A stretch of 64,000 nt of DNA, taken from the NCBI GenBank assembly GCA_002914845.1, contig JXTC01000340.1:110340-174339 (forward strand), given 5' to 3'. Position numbers and translations under genes: made by a program. Positions 58,099-64,000 of this stretch are shown here, in pieces. The stretch is from Trema orientale. Lineage: Eukaryota; Streptophyta; Magnoliopsida; Rosales; Cannabaceae. Numbering within the stretch: the stretch's first letter is position 1; each line of letters starts with the position of its first letter. Under the pieces are notes generated by a model that was not told where the DNA came from, did not search any database, and saw nothing but the letters and a program-made list of their open reading frames with translations.

Positions 58099-58133
<35 letters not shown>
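58045..58133. repeat. Twin (GA)n microsatellites upstream of NHX
   Basis: Two (GA)n tracts (about 58050-58078 and 58104-58132) are separated by GCGTGAGGCACGGGACAACTG. In the direction of NHX they read (CT)n, and lie about 1 kb before the start codon, near the expected promoter or leader. GAGA/CT tracts can act as promoter elements; here that is inference. Confidence 0.85.
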
Positions 58134-58135
<2 letters not shown>

Positions 58136-58139
58136 AGAA

Positions 58140-61100
58140 CATGCTAAACCGAATAGGACCGCGAATATTTTTGCACGCTATCTAATATAACTATAACTAG
58201 TTTAGATTGAAATGCATTTCGATTATTGAATCCTGACCGTCCATTTTGTTGACTGAAAGTGTTGGTTTTGAATCCGAGGGTTTTTGTGTGTTTGTATTGT
58301 GGATCTGGGCGTAGGAATTTTGGAACATTGCAATTTTACTTGGCCAAACGTCTCGCTGTTGTCATGTGCGTAATAGTTTTCATTTTTATTTCGAAAGGTC
58401 AGGTAAGGTGTCTATGATTGTGCCTGAATTTTATAGAAATTTAAGGAAATAAATTGTCCACGATTTTTTTAAAATTAAATTAGCTGTCTCATGTTTCGGG
58501 AAAAGCTTAGTTTTTGTAAGAAACTTGCCTTTCGAAATATCATTTTTTGCTTAATTTTTGGATAAAATTTTTTGCTGGTTTTCCATTTCAATTTATCTCA
58601 TATTGTTATTTTTCTGACTTCTATGATTTCCTCTTGTTGTGTGGGAAATTTTCGTCTGTAAATGTATAAATTCCTTTATTTTGCTAATGAATTTGAGAGG
58701 TTTACTCTCTATTAATCTTTTAGTCTTACTAATCAATAATGGTTTAATGTCCGCACTCACTTTTAATCTTAAGGTTTAAGATCTTCTTTTTTTTCTTTTT
58801 TTTTTTTAGGGATCTTAAGGTTTAAGATTTAAATTTTCCATTCATGTTTTTTTTTTCTCTTTCAAGTGATCAATGTTAATATTTTACGCAAGAATCACTG
58901 AATCAATAAGTTTAGGAATGATGTAATAGATCACTATTGTCCATTTGCGACATTTAATATAGATAAGAATATTCCATTTTTAGTTTCCGAATATCAATGA
59001 CAATAGTAGCTTTAGTTATTGATCAAATAGTCATACTAATTAAGTTAAATCACATAACTATCTAGTTTAAAACAATCATGGAAACCAAATAATACGTTTT
59101 GTGTATATGTAAACATGTACATTACCGATAGTAAAAAAAAAAAAAAAGGTAAATAGAATATTTTCTAACCTCACAAAAAAAAAAAATAGAGTTATAGATA
59201 AAGTACAATAAAACTGATATATAGTAAAATTGTTTGGATTCATGAAGTCGATGATCTGCTGTCAATTGATTTTTTTTATTATTAATTTATATATAAATTC
59301 GCATAATTAGGATTTGAAATCAAAAACAAATTATGCAAAGTTTTTAATTCTACAAATTGTACTGATTTCAATTCTAAATTGCTTACCATTTGTTTCCTGG
59401 CTTTAATTTGAGCACCTAATCTACTTTGGAAACGAAATACCCAATTTAATAGTAGTTTGTACCATTTATCAAAATATATATACATATATATATATAGTAG
59501 TTTGTACTCCTGAATATGAAATATTAAAACCACAAATAAAAAATAAATGAGAATGGAATTTTATGAAATATTCAACTTTTATTCATTAAGCTTGTTTTAA
59601 TTTTTAAAGACTTGATTAAAATTAGTCAATCTTGACAACAATTTAATGTTGGGAAATTAATCAATTAAGTAGTCAATCTATAACCGGCCTTTAAAATATT
59701 AAATGCATTTTTATAACAAAGAAAACTCATATGGAAGTGAATAATTATATCAGTCTTCTCTATATAAATAACTGTTGCAATTAAGGGGAAAAAAAAAACC
59801 CAAAAGTTGACAGACGCTACTTGCTTATATATATATATATATATTTTCTTCCTTATATAGTATTTGCAGATATATTTGAGACATGCTAAAGTGCTATTAA
59901 CTATTTTTTATTGCAAAAAGGAAATAAAAACACGATAAAAAATCATTTGTGGACACCTGGCTGGTTTGGCTTTATCCCAAATGAACTCGTGAATCACGGC
60001 CTCTTGAGGTTGATGGCAGTCACGAAAATAACAATAAAGTTTCCATTAAAAAAAAAGTAATACAATAAAGTTATCATCCTTTTCAACTGGAAATCTAACT
60101 CTTACAAAATATCATAGTTAATTATTTAATTCTAATGATAAACCAAAAACTATATCATCAAGCACAGCTGTTAACTAATAATTGAACAACAAAACAAACT
60201 ATTATTCTTAATTATATTTCAACCATAAGAAAACTATTATTTTGAGGCGGTGTAAAATTTTGATAAAAAGACTTAAAAGTTATTACAAAGAAATTTAGAA
60301 TCTTACTGTAGCACAAAGTTTGACTAGCTTTTTTTTTTTTTTTTTTCTCCTTTTTAAAAACTGTTGAATAGTATGCAACATAAGAAGTTGGAATCACGTG
60401 GAATGTCTTCAAAATATATGTATACCTATATATGTAGGATTATAATTATTGTTGTGTTCAGAGTTGTATTTGTGTTTATTATACAACATTTTTTGGATTC
60501 GTGATAGAGGTTGATATACGTCAAAGAATTATTGGAGAAATATCTTGTGAAGAATTATTTGAGAAAGTCAGAAAGATATTATGAAAATCATCAGTTTTTT
60601 TTAGTGAATCATCGTAGTTGCTTAGTCCCTTTATCATTTTTGGATTTCTCACAAAACTATAAGACGAAGTTGGAAAGCTAATGATAAGAAAGAATATGGG
60701 ACCAAAAAAAAATGTGGTGAGACAGGATATTTATTTATTCGTTTTCAGTCATCAACGAATAAAAGCGATACTGTATTTTATTTTCAAATAATAGAATGTT
60801 GAATTTGATGCTAAAATATTTTACCATACGTTACAACTGTAAATAATACATTGAATATTTTTTAAAAGAAAAATAAATATTTAATACAGTTTGAATAAAA
60901 TATTTTCCCATGGTAACAAGGTAATACCTTGGATATTTTCAGAAGAAATTTGTGTATTTTTCAAATAGTTTTACGAAGTTGAAGAACGATCACCCCATGT
61001 GAAATTTATACGAAATTGAAGACTACGGAAATATATATATATATATGTGTGTGTGTGTGCGCGTGTATAGGCCATGCTCCCACGTCCCAACAAGAGCAAC

Positions 61101-61955
61101 AACTGTTAAAGAATCTCCTGAGCAGCATTAGCATTATAGCATATAGTGTGACTCCACTTGCCTTCCATAGCGAACCTGTGATTTAATTTTTTTTTAAAAA
61201 ATAAAAAATAAAACAAATCAATGTGAAGGTACGCGTGCGTCCGGACAAGCGTATAGTTAAAAAAATACCACTAATCTAAATCTATTAATTGGCAAAGGAC
61301 ATAGAACTTATATTAACTTAAAATTCTAAATGAGGAAAACATAGATCATGAATATTTTAGCCGCGGGTGGGTATAGATTGGATATTAAGTCATGAGTTTG
61401 ATCTCAGAATGTATGAGTTATTTATTTATTTATTTTTTTATAATAGTGATGGTTTTTAGTAAAACCTCAATTTTAAAAAAAAAAAGAACTTAAAATTCTA
61501 AATGAAGAAAACATGGCTCATGAATATTTTAGCCATTATTATTATTATTATTATTTGTTTTTTTAATTAAGCAAACAGATCATGAAACGTATATATTTGA
61601 ACAAGTACTGGAAATTGCTAAATTATACGATAATTTTATTGCCATTAGATGTTATTGTTGTAGATTTTTTTTTAAAAATGCATATATAATATAAATGCTT
61701 CTATATATATTATTCTTTTTGGTTGAAATCCTAAACAGATGTATCAAATTTATATTAAAATTGCTGACTCTGACTAATCAACTAGTCATGCATCTAAGGC
61801 TTTATCTTCCTAATAATGCCTTGGCGAGAAAGGGTCTTAATTAAAGGTTGAACATTTAAACGAGACTATGTCGAAATTGACGGAAACTAATAAGAGTACA
61901 TTAACAGGTATAAAGCTATGATGTGATGCATGAACTTGAAATTAGTTGTCGCCGT
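58140..61955. other. Gene-poor AT-rich DNA right of NHX
   Basis: No gene, RNA gene or well bounded element was recognised. It contains (TA)n tracts (59477-59495, 59828-59845, 61032-61046) with an adjoining (GT)n, poly-A/T runs and a short (ATT)n at about 61535. Open frames are short and AT-driven. Confidence 0.5.
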
Positions 61956-61959
61956 TAGG

Positions 61960-62368
61960 TAGGGGTGTGCAGAAACTTTTCTAATCCGATCATTCCGAAT
62001 CCGAACAACCCCATTAAAAACTAACTCGAGTTGAATTCAGGTTAACAAACTTCAACCCTAAGTTACATTAGTTTGGTTGGACAATTTTGATAATCCTCCT
62101 AATGTAGCCCAACCAAATCGAACTAGATTTATTCTTAGTATTTTAATTTATTTTTTAAAATAAATTATATAAAAATTATGAAAAATGATTAAAAAAACAT
62201 AAAATTATACTTATAAATGCTAAAGCGGGTTAACCCGAATTGGTCAGGTTACAAACTTACAATTTTAAAATTGAGCGAGTTTCGGATTAAATTTTTTGTA
62301 ACCTAAAATTTGATTGGGCAGTTAGATGGACAGTTTAACTCACCCAATCCGATTTATGCTCGGTCCTA
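61960..62368. mobile_element. Degraded hAT-type element
   Basis: It starts TAGGGGTGTGCAGAAAC, the usual left end of this hAT group, and ends with the decayed complement TTTATGCTCGGTCCTA. The interior has the characteristic CCGATC...CCGAATCCGAAC and GGGTTAACCCG words, less GC-rich than in the other copies. No target duplication remains. Confidence 0.5.
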
Positions 62369-62419
62369 ATCACCATAGATGAGATTATATTAACTATACG
62401 CATATCTGTAAATGCACTA

Positions 62420-62720
62420 ATTTTTGGGGTTTATATCATCTGTAGTTTCCAATCTTTTTCTCGAGTATTAATCAGGTCTCTAATGCTTTTTTTTATCTTT
62501 CTTTTTTTTTTTTTTTAGTTTTTAGATCTTCAACCTTACATATCCGTATTACTTTAGTCCTTTTTTCACTTTTATATTCAATTCAACCGTTATTTAATAG
62601 TTTTAATATCACTTAGGTCTTCAACTTTTACACAATGTATCACTTCAGTTCCTATTCTTTATTTTGTAGAATTTGACTCCTCAAACTTTCATTTTCGTAA
62701 CACTTAAGTTTTTTTGAATT
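62420..62720. repeat. Repeat of CACTTAGGTCTTCAACTTT-type phrases
   Basis: Phrases such as TCAGGTCTCTAATG, TTTAGTCCTTTTTTC, CACTTAGGTCTTCAACTTT, CACTTCAGTTCC and CACTTAAGTTTTTTTGAA recur every 50-70 bases. This pattern is seen in some non-autonomous plant transposons, but ends could not be placed. Confidence 0.35.
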
Positions 62721-63225
62721 AATTTTGAGTTAAAAATCTAACTCTAATGAAATTGTATATATAAATAAATTGATGAAAACTACCAAAGAAAAATTCAGTA
62801 CCAATAAAATATTTATTTTGAAAAAAGATAATTTAAACAATAATATTATTTTTAGTAAATTCTTACTACCAACAATATTATACGATGAAATTGTGAGTTC
62901 TTACTAATGTGGTAACATTCATTTTTTCCAAATCCATAAACTCATCAATCTTTTTTTTTTTTTAAATTTAAAACCCATAAATAATAAAAGAAGTTTAAAA
63001 ACCTCTTAAATAACAAATATACATTAATTTTACAGAGAAGGGTTTTGATAATGATAATAGTTCATAACACAAAAATTAATATTTATGAATAGATATCGAT
63101 CGTGTACATACATGGATGTAGCAACCGAAAAAAAAAATTATTTAATAATGATTTCTTGTTAATGGTCGTGAAATTCATTTTTTGTAATTTTATGAACTCA
63201 TAATTGTTTAAAAATAGTTCAATGC
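62721..63225. other. AT-rich spacer
   Basis: No gene or bounded repeat was recognised. Confidence 0.5.
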
Positions 63226-63233
63226 CTCTCAAC

Positions 63234-63847
63234 TAGTGCTAGTAATTTGTGACACGACGCGACAATATAACTCAAAACCTATACGGAGTTAGCAGTTTAG
63301 GTTTGCCTTAAACAGGCTCGGATCAAAATCAGGTTGAATCCGCAAACCCGTTTATTAAACATGTCGGGTTCGGGTTGACCCACTAACCCATAATGACCCG
63401 TGTATTAAATGGGTCAGTTTCGGGTCAACCCATTTATGACCCATATAATACCTATTTGAAAATATTAGTATATTTTTAAGACTTTATTATGCACATAAAT
63501 TGAGATTTTATGTGGTTTCGATTTATTTTTGATAAATATTATTGTCTTAAGGTCGTAAAACATGTATAACTTTATGTTAATTGTGTTAAAAAACTATATT
63601 TTAACTAATTTAGATTAAACGGGTTAACGGATAGTGTGTAGTTAACTTAATAATCTGAATATGATCTATTTGAATAAACGGGTTACACAGGTCGTATCAA
63701 ATTAACTCGTTTATAAACGAAACGGGTTCAGGCTAGAATTTCTGACACGATTATTAAACGGGTTAGAATCAGGTTGAGGTATATATTGTTATACATAAAC
63801 ACTGACATGACACGAACATGATCCTCTGACATGAATTGCCACTCCTA
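63234..63847. mobile_element. hAT-type element with perfect 8-bp TSD (614 bp)
   Basis: CTCTCAAC flanks both sides (63226-63233 and 63848-63855). The right end GAATTGCCACTCCTA is the standard end of this group. The left end TAGTGCTAGTAATTTGTGAC is a diverged version. The interior has CGGGTT/AACCCG words (GTCGGGTTCGGGTTGACCC, AACGGGTTAACGG). Confidence 0.8.
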
Positions 63848-64000
63848 CTCTCAACTGATAAATAAACAATCATTTATACAAAAAATATGGGTTTTGATAT
63901 GCATAACTTTGGTATGTATTTCAATGGGTATCTAACTAAGTCATTTTGATGTTACTTTTGAATTTGGCAGTTTTCATTAATTTATTTAGTACAATTTGAT

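Noticed and set aside
57663-58100. 145-codon frame on the plus strand upstream of NHX
   Set aside because: Lys/Arg/Glu-rich translation comes from purine-rich leader sequence and the (GA)n tract on the strand opposite to NHX.

Overview
This is a 64-kb piece of an AT-rich eudicot plant nuclear genome. Genes are split by GT-AG introns, the predicted proteins are plant families, and the space between genes is full of small DNA transposons and decayed retroelements. Species cannot be fixed from the sequence.

Six genes can be rebuilt exon by exon with every reading phase closing: a plastid-type acyl carrier protein (ACP, 2832-6002, +); a seven-membrane-span CAND2/TPRA1-type protein (28960-31736, -); the coiled-coil trafficking/cytokinesis protein SCD2 (33750-38183, +); a cytosolic Cu/Zn superoxide dismutase of CSD1 type (43258-44489, +) whose miR398 site is assembled by splicing; a FRIGIDA-like protein (48125-51120, +); and a vacuolar Na+(K+)/H+ exchanger of class I NHX type (52841-57081, -).

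The stretch from 6 to 29 kb lies between intact ACP and intact CAND2. It holds two ACP last-exon relics and several fragments resembling the CAND2 3' end. The likeliest history is a convergent ACP/CAND2 pair that was duplicated in tandem, decayed in the middle, and was then filled with transposons: a 2.2-kb Mutator-like element with an exon-like insert, a hAT-type family with GC-rich interiors, MITEs, a SINE, and a three-level nest at 19.7-24.9 kb. Several insertions still have perfect 8-10 bp target-site duplications.

The right part (38-64 kb) alternates three ordinary genes with gene-poor AT-rich DNA holding a Ty1/copia relic, tandem duplications and more MITEs. The genes share no pathway; their neighbourhood looks incidental. 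I saw no wholly new gene system. The most rewarding items are the splice-created miR398 site, the ACP-CAND2 relic cluster, the nested transposons with a 1.5-kb array of GTTACTAG-like repeats, and the possible Pack-MULE.
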